DNA of 64,000 nucleotides from JADJWR01 sp964610575 (lineage in GTDB: Bacteria; Pseudomonadota; Gammaproteobacteria; Burkholderiales; Burkholderiaceae_F). A program made the translations under genes and the position numbers. The DNA is taken from the NCBI GenBank assembly GCA_964610575.1, contig CAZSYX010000001.1:1-64000 (forward strand), read 5' to 3'. Under the pieces are notes generated by a model that had not been told where the DNA came from, made no database searches, and worked only from the letters and a program-made list of their open reading frames with translations. Below are positions 33,877 to 41,843 of the stretch, in pieces (the stretch's first letter is position 1; every line of letters starts with the position of its first letter).

Positions 33877-35109
33877 ATGAGCGAACACTTCGACGCGCGC
33901 GAGACGCGCAGCCAGGCCGAGCGCGAGCGCGACCTGTTCGAGCGGCTGCCGGCGCTGATCGCCACCGCGGTGCGGGCACCCGGCTGGCGTGCCCACCTCG
34001 GCAACATCGACCCGGCCGAGATCAACAGCCACGCGGCGCTGGCCAGGCTGCCGGTGCTGCGCAAGGGCGGACTGCCGGCGCTGCAGAAGGAGGCACCGCC
34101 CTTCGGCGGGCTGCTGCCCGATGCGGCGTATTCGTTCGGCCGGCTGTTCACCTCGCCCGGGCCGGTCTATGAGCCCGAGGGGCGTCAAGACGATGCCTGG
34201 CGCGCGGCGCGCGGTCTGTTCGCCGCCGGCTTCCGGCTCGGCGACGTGGTGCTGAACACCTTTTCTTACCATCTGACGCCCGGCGGCTTCATTCTCGACA
34301 CGGGCGCGCGCGCCATCGGCTGCACGGTGATCCCGGCCGGCCCGGGCAACACCGAGCAGCAGCTCGAACTGATCGAGCACCTGCGACCCGTCGCCTACAC
34401 CGGCACGCCCGATTTCCTGAAGATCCTGCTCGATGCCGGCGACAAGGCCGGCCGCCCGGCCGACTCGATTCGTCGCGCCGTTGTGTCGGGCGCCGCATTC
34501 CCGCCGTCGCTGCAGGCCGAGATCCGCGATCGCGGCATCGATGCCTACCAGATCTATGCCACGGCCGACCTCGGCTGCATCGCCTACGAGACTCCGGCAC
34601 GCTCGGGCATGGTGGTCAACGAGGACGTCCTGCTGGAGATCGTGCGGCCGGGCACGGGCGAACCGGTTGCGCCCGGCGAGGTCGGCGAGATCGTCGTCAC
34701 CTCCTTCGATCACCATCACCCCTGGATCAGGCTGGCGCTCGGCGACCTGTCGGCCGTCATGCCGGGCGCATCGCCCTGCGGCCGCACCAACACGCGCATC
34801 CGCGGCTGGATGGGCCGGGCCGACCAGACCACCAAGGTCAAGGGGATGTTCGTGCGCCCGGAGCAGGTTGCCGAGGTCGGCCGCCGGCACGGAGAGCTCG
34901 GCCGGCTGCGTCTGGTGGTCACCCGCAGCGGCGAAACTGACGTGATGACGCTGAAGGCGGAATCTCGCTCGCACGACCCGGCGCTGGCGCAGGCAATCGG
35001 CGAAACGCTGCGCGCCGTGGCGAAACTGGGAGGATCAGTCGAACTGGTCGCACCCGGCAGCCTGCCGAACGACGGCAAGGTGATCGACGACGCGCGCAGC
35101 TACAGCTGA
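33877..35109 (+). CDS. Phenylacetate-CoA ligase (PaaK)-like AMP-forming ligase
   Basis: A protein of 410 residues, resembling the PaaK branch of the ANL superfamily: SYHLTPGGFILDTGARAIG, GTPDFLKILLDAG, YQIYATADLGCIAYE and GWMGRADQTTKVKGMFVRP. It probably activates an aryl- or aryl-alkyl carboxylate to its CoA thioester. The classic glycine-rich phosphate loop is poorly conserved, as is common in this branch. It lies downstream of the ABC operon, whose first gene is another acyl-CoA synthetase, so the operon encodes two ligases and an importer. Confidence 0.8.
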   Translation: MSEHFDARETRSQAERERDLFERLPALIATAVRAPGWRAHLGNIDPAEINSHAALARLPVLRKGGLPALQKEAPPFGGLLPDAAYSFGRLFTSPGPVYEPEGRQDDAWRAARGLFAAGFRLGDVVLNTFSYHLTPGGFILDTGARAIGCTVIPAGPGNTEQQLELIEHLRPVAYTGTPDFLKILLDAGDKAGRPADSIRRAVVSGAAFPPSLQAEIRDRGIDAYQIYATADLGCIAYETPARSGMVVNEDVLLEIVRPGTGEPVAPGEVGEIVVTSFDHHHPWIRLALGDLSAVMPGASPCGRTNTRIRGWMGRADQTTKVKGMFVRPEQVAEVGRRHGELGRLRLVVTRSGETDVMTLKAESRSHDPALAQAIGETLRAVAKLGGSVELVAPGSLPNDGKVIDDARSYS

Positions 35110-35120
35110 GCGCCGCGCCC

Positions 35121-35825
35121 TCAGCGTTTCCGGGCAGTTTTCGCCGGCGCCTTCTTGACCGCTTTCTTGGCCGGCGCCGTCTTCTTCGCCGGCGCCTTGG
35201 CCGCTACCTTCTTGGCCGGCGCTACCGTGGCCGGGCGCACCCTGGCAGGGGAAGCCTTGACCGGGGCCCTGACAGGCAGCCTGGTCGCGACCCTTTTCGC
35301 CGCCGCCGCGGCCTCTGCCGCCGCCTTGGCCGCAGCCTCGGCTTCTCCCTCGGCGCCCGGGGGCGGCTTGGTGGAGATCACCTGGTAGCCGGGCGGTGGT
35401 GCCGCCTTCTCTTCGTTGATCGCCCATAGCTTCAGGGCGTCGGCCTGCGTCGGCACGGTGCCCGCAGACACCCGCGAGCGGCGCGCGGCCACCGAGTCAC
35501 GGACGATCTTCTCGACCACGTCGAGCGGCAGCCGGGTCAGGTCGGAGAACTTGATGAAGCTGCGCTGCGGGTTGATCCCCGGCAGCGCATCCTTGTGCTT
35601 GACGATGACCTCCTGCTCGGCCACGTACAGCGACATGTGCCGCCGCCCGGACTCGAGGGCGAAAAGCGGCCCATCCAGCTCGTAAAAAGCCAGCCCATAG
35701 CGCATGCTCTCGCGCACGCCGCGTGCGGAACGGCGGATCATGCTGCATACGCGCGCCATCGCGACCCTGCGGTCTGGCGGCAGATCCCTGAGGTAGGCGC
35801 CGACCGTCGTGGGGGTCATGTCCAT
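35121..35825 (-). CDS. DUF1801 (YdhG-like) domain fused to a histone H1-like basic tail
   Basis: A protein of 234 residues. Residues 10-112 fit DUF1801: SMIRRSARGVRESMRYGLAF, then HMSLYVAE and FSDLTRLPLDVVEKIVRDSV. Residues 160-177 are Ala/Glu-rich, and 178-234 are a Lys/Ala/Pro tail with AKK and PAKK repeats (VAAKAPAKKTAPAKKAVKKA) like the C-terminal domain of histone H1 and bacterial H1-like proteins. The tail should bind DNA or RNA nonspecifically. The DUF1801 ligand is unknown. It converges on the PaaK-like ligase gene with an 11-bp gap. Confidence 0.72.
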   Translation of the reverse strand: MDMTPTTVGAYLRDLPPDRRVAMARVCSMIRRSARGVRESMRYGLAFYELDGPLFALESGRRHMSLYVAEQEVIVKHKDALPGINPQRSFIKFSDLTRLPLDVVEKIVRDSVAARRSRVSAGTVPTQADALKLWAINEEKAAPPPGYQVISTKPPPGAEGEAEAAAKAAAEAAAAAKRVATRLPVRAPVKASPARVRPATVAPAKKVAAKAPAKKTAPAKKAVKKAPAKTARKR

Positions 35826-35985
35826 TCTGACTTCCTCCGGCTTCTGCGTCCGAACAACACGCGATTTTAACCGACTACCCCCAAAGGTTCAGGTTTGGCG
35901 CGGTTCGGCGTCCCGCAGGCCGGTTGCCGAGGAGGGATGGGTAGGCGTGCGGGCCGGGCAGCGGCCGCGGGGCAGCAGCGGCCGT

Positions 35986-36540
35986 CTAGCTGCGCGGCCG
36001 GTAGAAGACGAAGTCGGCGGTGAAGTCCACGCGCAGCAGGCGGTTGGCCTGGCCGGCGCTGCAGGAGGCCGGGGGCATGCCGCCGCGGGTGTTGATCCGC
36101 TGGACGTAGCTGACACCGCCAAACGCACCCTTGCCGAAGCTCTTCGCCGAAAGCAGCAGCCAGGGCAGCGTGTCGGCGGATGCCGCCTTCTCGTGCGCGA
36201 CCACGGTGCCGAGCAGGCGACTGCCGTCGCGGTGCTCGAACGAGAAGTTCGCCCCATGGAGGCCCACTGACTGGCCCTGTGCGTCGAAAAGCTCGGCCTC
36301 GGGCTGGCGGAAACGCCACTCGAACGCATCGCCGACGCGCTCGCAGCGGAAGATCTGCACGCCGCGCGCGGCAAGCTGCAGTGCCGGGTCGTGGCCGTCC
36401 GGCACCTTGATTCGGCTGAACAACCCGAGCGATGGCGGCTCGAGCGTACGTTCACCGGGCCTTTCGGTCGTCGTCGGCGGGGTCGCGCACGCGGTCAGCA
36501 GCAAGGCCGCTGCGCAGCAGGCAAGGACAGGGTTCTTCAT
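35986..36540 (-). CDS. DUF3455-family lipoprotein
   Basis: A protein of 184 residues with a lipobox (ALLLTACATP, Cys near residue 18) and a DUF3455 core: IKVPDGHDPALQLAARGVQI, RCERVGDAFEWRF, and GVSYVQRINTRGG. Family members are exported proteins of unknown function. Its ATG overlaps the stop of the metallo-beta-lactamase gene (TGATG), so the two are translationally coupled. The gap 35826-35985 to the DUF1801 gene shows no further gene. Confidence 0.75.
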   Translation of the reverse strand: MKNPVLACCAAALLLTACATPPTTTERPGERTLEPPSLGLFSRIKVPDGHDPALQLAARGVQIFRCERVGDAFEWRFRQPEAELFDAQGQSVGLHGANFSFEHRDGSRLLGTVVAHEKAASADTLPWLLLSAKSFGKGAFGGVSYVQRINTRGGMPPASCSAGQANRLLRVDFTADFVFYRPRS

Positions 36541-37472
36541 CAATCGCGGTTGCGAAGCAGGCCGCCGGCGAACTCCGCCGCCCCGGCGCGCACGAGTTCG
36601 GCCACGTGGGTGTCGATCATCTGCGCGAAGTCCTGGCGCGGGAAGTAACGCTGGTGGATGAGGCGCAGGTAGTCCGTGCGAGCGAAGTGCCGGTGCAACT
36701 GTTCCAGCGTCGTGCTGCGCGCGTCGAGCAGCCAGAACTTGATCAGTACCTTCGAGGCATGGCGCGCGTTGCGCTCCGGATCGCTGCGCAGGTATGCGAG
36801 GCGCCGGTACGCGATCTCCAGCGCCGCACCGGCTTCGCCGAATGTCGAGCCGTGTCCAGGAATCACGATGCGCGGCGACAAGACGCTGATCCGGTCGAGC
36901 ACCGCCTGCTGCTCCGCGAAGCCCGAGTCACCTTCGAGTTCCGGGAAGATCACGCCGAAGCCGTTCTCCCACAGCGCATCGGCGGAAACCAGGATGCGCT
37001 CGTCGTGGTTGTAGAGCAGCACCATTTCCGGGTCGTGGCCGCCGCCGGCGATGACCTCCCACTCCAAGCCGCCGAGGCGCAGCGGTTTGTCGATGTCGAT
37101 CAGGCTGTCGTAGTCGAAGCGCGCGCAGCGCTGGCCGGTGGCGGCGTAATTGAGCCGCTGTTCGTCCCATTGCCGCACCGCCATCGCCAGGCCGGGCGGG
37201 ATGGTGATCGTCGGCCGGTAGCGGCCGTGCAGCGTCGCGTTGCCGCCGACATGATCGGAGTGCAGGTGCGTGTTGACGACGCGCGTCAGCGGCCGGCCAC
37301 GCCGCGCCTGCTCGATCAATTGCACCAGCAGCGGCGCATGCGACACGTAGCCGGTGTCGACGACGCTGATGGCGTCGCCTTCGTCGAAGACGATGCTGTT
37401 CGAGCTCAGCCAGCCGCGTTCGAGCACCTGCATGGTGCTCGGCAGCCGGACCGGCCTTCGATCAACGCTCAT
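36540..37472 (-). CDS. Metallo-beta-lactamase-fold hydrolase
   Basis: A protein of 310 residues with the zinc motif NTHLHSDHVGG near residues 67-77, a later His in AGGGHDPEMVLL, the bridging Asp in LVSADALWENGF and the final His in VIPGHGSTF. It is cytoplasmic. These proteins hydrolyse thioesters, lactones or similar. It is downstream of MaoC, DsbA-like and DUF1289 genes on the same strand, and upstream of a DUF3455 lipoprotein. The operon context suggests CoA-ester or xenobiotic metabolism, which is inference. Confidence 0.8.
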   Translation of the reverse strand: MSVDRRPVRLPSTMQVLERGWLSSNSIVFDEGDAISVVDTGYVSHAPLLVQLIEQARRGRPLTRVVNTHLHSDHVGGNATLHGRYRPTITIPPGLAMAVRQWDEQRLNYAATGQRCARFDYDSLIDIDKPLRLGGLEWEVIAGGGHDPEMVLLYNHDERILVSADALWENGFGVIFPELEGDSGFAEQQAVLDRISVLSPRIVIPGHGSTFGEAGAALEIAYRRLAYLRSDPERNARHASKVLIKFWLLDARSTTLEQLHRHFARTDYLRLIHQRYFPRQDFAQMIDTHVAELVRAGAAEFAGGLLRNRD

Positions 37473-37490
37473 GACTGACAGGCCAAGCCA

Positions 37491-37916
37491 TCAATTGGCG
37501 CGGTCCGTCACCAGCAGCGTCGCCGTGGCGGCCAGCGCAACCTCGCCGTTCTGGTTGCGCGCCTCGCCCTCGAGCCAGACCAGATCGCCGCCGAGCGAGG
37601 ACTTCCATTGAACCCGGGAGACAGTCCACGCCAGTTGCAGCGTGTCGCCGGCGCACACCGCCTTGTGGAAGTGCAGCTTGAACTCCAGGCCGAGCGGCTG
37701 CGCGTGGCGCGAGAAGTGCGACGCAGTCAGCGCCATCAGCAGCGAGGCACTGTGCGTGCCGCTGGCGATGATCCGCCCGAAGCGCGAGCGCGCCGCGAGT
37801 GCCTCGTCGTGATGCAGCGGGTTGCTGTCGCCGACCGAGTAGGCAAAGGCGCTGATCGACTCGGCCGTCAGGTGCACCGTCTCGGTGAAGCGCTCGCCGA
37901 CGTCGGCCCGACTCAT
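37491..37916 (-). CDS. MaoC-like (hotdog) dehydratase/thioesterase
   Basis: A protein of 141 residues with a hotdog fold and the hydratase-2 motif: AYSVGDSNPLHHDEALAARS, carrying the catalytic Asp-His pair, then FGRIIASGTHSAS. It hydrates enoyl-CoA or acts on a related thioester in the cytoplasm. Its ATG overlaps the end of the DsbA-like gene by 4 bp, giving a tight DUF1289-DsbA-MaoC-MBL run. Confidence 0.85.
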   Translation of the reverse strand: MSRADVGERFTETVHLTAESISAFAYSVGDSNPLHHDEALAARSRFGRIIASGTHSASLLMALTASHFSRHAQPLGLEFKLHFHKAVCAGDTLQLAWTVSRVQWKSSLGGDLVWLEGEARNQNGEVALAATATLLVTDRAN

Positions 37917-38575
37917 CTGGAGACACTCCGCCGCTGTTCGCCCATCGGCAGGTCGGCCGCGCGCCGCATCTCCTCGCTGGCAAAGACCGGCGCGTCGCGC
38001 AGCCAGTCGACCAGCATCGGCAGTGCTTCGAAGCCCCAGATCGCACGCACGCCGCGGGCGGTGCGCGCCACGGCAGTCGGCACGCCGAAGACACCGGCGG
38101 CGATCGCCGCCTCGCCATTGGCGCGCAGCGAGGCCTTCACCTCAGGCGCGTCCAGCGCCGCCGGCGCGATGCCGAGATCGGCAAGCAGACGAGTGAAGGC
38201 AGGCTCGTCGGGCAGTGCGCCGTCGCGCCAGACAAAGCGGAACAGCCGCCCGATCACGTCGCGCGTGCTGCCGGCGGCGATTGCGGCGCGCAGCAACGGC
38301 AACGGGTTGAACGGATGCTGGCGCGGTGCGCGCATTGCGATGCCGTGCCTGTCTGCCTGCCAGGCGCAGTGCTCGTAGGTGAAACGGCGCTTCGGCGGCA
38401 CCTCGGCCGGGCCCATGTGACCCCAGTGGTTCAGCAGCCCGGCAAAGAGCACGGGCCGATAGCGGAGCACGGGCGCCGGTGCGATGCCCGACAGCGTCGC
38501 CGGCAGCGATTCGAAGGCGAGGTAGGAGTAGGGCGAGATGAAATCGAAGTACCAGTCGATCTCGGCGGCGTTCAT
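37913..38575 (-). CDS. DsbA-fold protein, 2-hydroxychromene-2-carboxylate isomerase-like
   Basis: A protein of 220 residues beginning with IDWYFDFISPYSYLAFESLP, the first strand and SPYSY motif of HCCA isomerases (kappa-class GST-like DsbA fold), then FNPLPLLRAAIA and GVFGVPTAVA (cis-Pro). The serine replaces the DsbA cysteine, arguing for a glutathione-dependent isomerase rather than a disulfide enzyme. ATG 38575 overlaps the stop of the DUF1289 gene. The family acts in naphthalene-type degradation, though a specific substrate here is unproven. Confidence 0.82.
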   Translation of the reverse strand: MNAAEIDWYFDFISPYSYLAFESLPATLSGIAPAPVLRYRPVLFAGLLNHWGHMGPAEVPPKRRFTYEHCAWQADRHGIAMRAPRQHPFNPLPLLRAAIAAGSTRDVIGRLFRFVWRDGALPDEPAFTRLLADLGIAPAALDAPEVKASLRANGEAAIAAGVFGVPTAVARTARGVRAIWGFEALPMLVDWLRDAPVFASEEMRRAADLPMGEQRRSVSR

Positions 38576-38781
38576 CGGCGCGTTCCTTTGCGACGGGCCA
38601 GCTCCGCCCACACCGCGAGTCTTTCGCCTTCGTCGAGCAGGCCCCACTGCGCGATCTCGTCGATCGTCCGCCAGCAGCCTTCGCACCACCCGGTGGCCGG
38701 GTCGATGCGGCACACCGAGACGCAAGGCGAGGGCGCCGCGCCGCTTCGGGCTGCGGCCAGGGAAGTGGCGGGAGTGGACAT
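38572..38781 (-). CDS. DUF1289-family small cysteine protein
   Basis: A protein of 69 residues with the DUF1289 signature PCVSVCRIDPATGWCEGCWR followed by TIDEI. Four conserved cysteines suggest a metal site, possibly an iron-sulfur cluster. It overlaps the next gene by four bases (ATGA). Function unknown; often found next to isomerase or redox genes. Confidence 0.85.
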   Translation of the reverse strand: MSTPATSLAAARSGAAPSPCVSVCRIDPATGWCEGCWRTIDEIAQWGLLDEGERLAVWAELARRKGTRR

Positions 38782-38973
38782 CTGTGCCGTTCAGTCGGTG
38801 AGTGAAAGGAGGCGGATTTTCGCACCGTTGCGGCCTTACGAATTTCTTAGCAAGCCGTCAGCCAACATTTACGCGCGCAGCTTGTCGCCGATTCCTGCGA
38901 TGCCTTCCATCGGGGCCGCCATCGTCGGCGAATTGCAGCTTCCGAAGACCACACACCATTCGAGGAAGGACAG

Positions 38974-39133
38974 ATGACACAAGCACGTATGGACCTGTAC
39001 GCATCGATTCACAAGGCACTGCGCAGCCTCATCGCCGACACGCTCGGAGCCGTCGGCCTTCATCCTGCGATCCGCTCGCCGGCGCGCGGCCCGGGCGTCT
39101 GCGCGAACACCGCGGTCGGCGCGAAACGCACCG
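38974..39133 (+). pseudogene. Remnant of a hemerythrin-domain-like protein, truncated by a MITE-like element
   Basis: A strong ribosome site (GAGGAAGGA) precedes ATG 38974 and an N-terminus (MDLYASIHKALRSLIADTLG) that I recognise from a widespread proteobacterial hemerythrin-like family. After residue 28 the sequence jumps to LHPAIRSPARGPG, resembling the family's later HPAI/L-EAR-PG segment, so about 40 residues with metal ligands appear deleted, perhaps with a frameshift. The following bases from 39134 belong to the palindromic element, so the C-terminus is lost. The frame stays open across the element to 39375 but that part is not homologous. Family assignment is from memory. Confidence 0.5.
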
Positions 39134-39323
39134 CTAGTGTCCCGAGTCAGAAGTTCGCCGAGCGAAAACGGCGAGGGCCGCGCCATGCTTTGTCGCCGTG
39201 CTCGCCTGGTTCCCAACCAGGCTCCGCGCGGCTTCGCGCCTGGCACGCCCCTCGCCGTTTTCGCGCTGCCAGCGCTTTGGTTGATCAACCACCATTCGAC
39301 GAACCTCTGACTCGGGACACTAG
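39134..39323. mobile_element. 190-bp MITE-like element with perfect 18-bp terminal inverted repeats
   Basis: CTAGTGTCCCGAGTCAGA (39134-39151) and its exact complement TCTGACTCGGGACACTAG (39306-39323) bound the element; similarity extends about 10 bases further in with two mismatches. Inside are GCGAAAACGGCGAGGG (39162-39177) with its exact complement at 39249-39264, and the hairpin GCCTGGTT-CCC-AACCAGGC (39204-39222). No transposase is encoded. CTAG or TA at the tips could be the target duplication. It is a non-autonomous element, parent unknown. Confidence 0.75.
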
Positions 39324-39746
39324 GAGGGTCTCCGGATCGTGGCTGAAGAACACGCGCCGTGCCGCCTCGGCGTAGCCCAGCGGAGCCAGGTGCTCGATGA
39401 TCGCCTCCACATGCATGCGCGCGCGCACCCGCTGCGTGGGCGTGGCCGGCGTCGTCGCCGCCCTTGTGCCCTTGATCTGCACCGTTCGGTGCGTGGCGGG
39501 CAGCGAGAACACGACGGCGACCGGGCTGCCGGCGGCGAGGTCGGCGGCAATCCGCGCCGACTGTTCGCCGTCGATCATCACTGTCAGCCAGTGCCGGTCG
39601 GCGCTCACCGTGCAGCCGCGCGCCTTGCCGACGGCAGGCAGCAGCCGCGCATCGCGCGTGGCGATCGACATCGACGTGACGCCGGTGATGAACTCGGCAG
39701 TCGCGGCATCGAGTCGGACGCCGGTCGGCATGCCGGCGGTTGTCAT
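39285..39746 (-). CDS. Pyridoxamine 5'-phosphate oxidase-like FMN-binding protein with element-derived C-terminus
   Basis: A protein of 153 residues with a split-barrel FMN-binding pattern: FITGVTSMSIATRDARLLP, GCTVSADRHWLTVMI, PVAVVFSLPATHRTVQIKG. These proteins bind flavin or heme and are oxidoreductases of mixed function. The last 12 residues and the stop codon lie inside the MITE-like element (39285-39323), so the native C-terminus was replaced; related proteins as I recall continue with an FTP..A/F..TPGP-type tail. It may still be functional, because the core barrel is present. ATG 39746 faces the EamA gene across a short divergent gap. Confidence 0.65.
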   Translation of the reverse strand: MTTAGMPTGVRLDAATAEFITGVTSMSIATRDARLLPAVGKARGCTVSADRHWLTVMIDGEQSARIAADLAAGSPVAVVFSLPATHRTVQIKGTRAATTPATPTQRVRARMHVEAIIEHLAPLGYAEAARRVFFSHDPETLLVSRVRGSSNGG

Positions 39747-39891
39747 CGCGTTAGCCTCCGCGCGGGACAGGCGGGCGATTCTACGAGCACGGTTTGCCGT
39801 CGCCAGGGGATTGCTGCCGCGAGGCCGACGAGCAGCTGCGATTCAACGCGCGTGCGAGCCGATCGACGACACCGTTAAGCTGCCGCCAGCC

Positions 39892-40782
39892 ATGACCTCG
39901 ACCCGCCTGCCGCTCGACGCGCGTGCCTACGCCACGCTGCTCGTCTGCACGATGCTCTGGGGCCTGCAGCAGGTGGCGATCAAGCTCGCGCTGCCCTCGG
40001 TCTCGCCGCTGATGCAGGCCAGCATCCGCTCGATGCTGGCGACGGTGCTGCTGCTCGGCTGGGCGCAATGGCGCGGCATCCTCCTCTTCCGCCGTGACGG
40101 CACGCTGGCGGCCGGTATCGCCGCCGGCGCGCTCTTCGCCGGCGAGTTCTGCTTCATCTACAGCGGGCTGGCGCACACCTCGGCATCGCGGATGGTGGTG
40201 TTCGTCTACCTCGCGCCGGTGCTCACCGCGCTCGGCCTGGCGCTGTTCGTGCCGGGCGAACGGCTGGCGCCGCTGCAGTGGGCCGGCGTGCTGCTGGCCT
40301 TCGCCGGCCTCGTTGCCGCCTTCGCGGACGGCTTCGGTGCGCCGGGCCAAAGCACCTCGCTCGGCGATGCGTTCGGCGTCATCGCTGCTGCCTTGTGGGC
40401 GGCGACCACGGTGCTGGTGCGCGGCTCCTCGCTGGCTCGCGTGTCGGCGGAGAAGACGCTGCTTTACCAGCTGGCCATCTCGGCGCTGCTGCTGCCGCTG
40501 GCCGGGCGGGCGATCGGCGAGCCCGGCGTCATGCGCATCGACGCGGCGGCGGTTGGCAGCCTGCTGTTCCAGGGCGTGGTCGTTGCCTTCGCCAGCTACC
40601 TGGCCTGGTTCTGGCTGCTCACCCGCTACTACGCGGGGCGGCTGGCCGTGTTCTCCTTCCTCGCGCCGCTGTTCGGCGTCGCCTTCGGCGTGTGGCTCCT
40701 CGGCGAGCGGCTGAGCCCGACCTTCGCCGTCGCCGCGCTGATGGTCGGCGCCGGCATCGGGCTGGTCAACTTCCGACGCTGA
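39892..40782 (+). CDS. EamA-family (DMT) transporter
   Basis: A protein of 296 residues with ten hydrophobic segments in two EamA repeats: LLVCTMLWGLQQVAIKLALP in helix 1, then GLAHTSASRMVVFVYLAPVL, and the second half AAALWAATTVLVRGSS and VFSFLAPLFGVAFGVWLLGE. An inner-membrane metabolite exporter of the drug/metabolite transporter superfamily. ATG 39892 was chosen over a longer frame that runs antisense through the PPOX gene. Substrate unknown. Confidence 0.85.
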   Translation: MTSTRLPLDARAYATLLVCTMLWGLQQVAIKLALPSVSPLMQASIRSMLATVLLLGWAQWRGILLFRRDGTLAAGIAAGALFAGEFCFIYSGLAHTSASRMVVFVYLAPVLTALGLALFVPGERLAPLQWAGVLLAFAGLVAAFADGFGAPGQSTSLGDAFGVIAAALWAATTVLVRGSSLARVSAEKTLLYQLAISALLLPLAGRAIGEPGVMRIDAAAVGSLLFQGVVVAFASYLAWFWLLTRYYAGRLAVFSFLAPLFGVAFGVWLLGERLSPTFAVAALMVGAGIGLVNFRR

Positions 40783-40824
40783 ACGCGTTGAACTGAACGC
40801 CAGCTGGCGCGGTCAGTGCAATCG

Positions 40825-41757
40825 ATGGAGCGACGCACCCTGTTGAAGAGCCTGCCGGCGCTCGCCGGCGCATCGTTGCTGCCGGCCGCGGCGCAGCCGG
40901 CGCTGTTGCGCCGACCGATCCCGAAGACCGGCGAGAGGATCAGTGCGGTTGGGCTCGGCACCTGGCTCACTTTCGACGTTGGCGACGAAGTGGTCGAACG
41001 CACGCGCCGGCTGCAGGTGCTGCAGGCGTTCTTTGACGCTGGCGGCGGCATGATCGATTCGTCGCCGATGTACGGCCGCGCCGAGAGACTGCTTGGCGAA
41101 CTGCTGCCGCAGGTCGAGCACGGCGGCAGGCTCTTCGCGGCGACCAAGGTGTGGACGGCGTTCGGCCGCGTCGGGCCGACGCAGATGGCCGAGTCGCTGA
41201 AGCTGTGGGGGCAGGGCGCCGACGGCCGCGTGCCCGGCCGCGAGCCGCGACGCTTCGACTTGATGCAGGTGCACAACCTGCTCAACTGGAGCGAGCACAT
41301 CAAGACGCTTCGCGCCTGGCGCGAGCAGGGCCGCTTCCGCTACATCGGCGTGACCACCTCGCACGGCAACAAGCACGACGAGATGGAGCGGGTGCTGAGG
41401 AGCGAGCCGATCGATTTCATGCAGATCACGCTCAATCTCGCCGACCGCTCGGCACTGCCGCTGATCGAACTGGCCGCCGCGCGCGGCGTGGCGGTGATCG
41501 TCAACCGGCCGTTCGACGGCGGGCTGCTGTTCAACCGGGTCGGCGGGCGGCCGCTGCCCGAGGCGGCGCGCGAAGTGGGCTGTGCGAACTGGGCCCAGGT
41601 CTTCCTCAAGTGGATCCTCGCCTATCCGGCGGCGACCTGTGCCATCCCGGCGACCACCGACCCGGCGCACGCAGTCGAGAACATGGGAGCGTTGCGTGGA
41701 CCCGTGCCTGACGCCGCGCAGCAGCGGCGGATCGCAGCGGCGTTCGACGCCCTCTGA
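40825..41757 (+). CDS. Aldo/keto reductase with Tat-like signal
   Basis: A protein of 310 residues starting MERRTLLKSLPALAGASLLP, an RR-containing leader resembling a twin-arginine signal, followed by the AKR barrel: Asp78 and Tyr83 (IDSSPMYGRAE), Lys108 (FAATKVW) and the His of LMQVHNLLNW. The substrate would be a periplasmic carbonyl compound or sugar. An in-frame GTG at 40816 would add three residues; the ATG is preferred. The C-terminus (AIPATTDPAHAVENMGALRG) carries the usual cofactor-phosphate loop. Confidence 0.85.
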   Translation: MERRTLLKSLPALAGASLLPAAAQPALLRRPIPKTGERISAVGLGTWLTFDVGDEVVERTRRLQVLQAFFDAGGGMIDSSPMYGRAERLLGELLPQVEHGGRLFAATKVWTAFGRVGPTQMAESLKLWGQGADGRVPGREPRRFDLMQVHNLLNWSEHIKTLRAWREQGRFRYIGVTTSHGNKHDEMERVLRSEPIDFMQITLNLADRSALPLIELAAARGVAVIVNRPFDGGLLFNRVGGRPLPEAAREVGCANWAQVFLKWILAYPAATCAIPATTDPAHAVENMGALRGPVPDAAQQRRIAAAFDAL

Positions 41758-41843
41758 GCCCGGCTTCGCGGGCGAGATGGATCAAGGCGGGCTGCAGCCC
41801 ATCCGGTAGGCTTCATGTCAGGTGCACGCGAGTCGAGAGGCCG

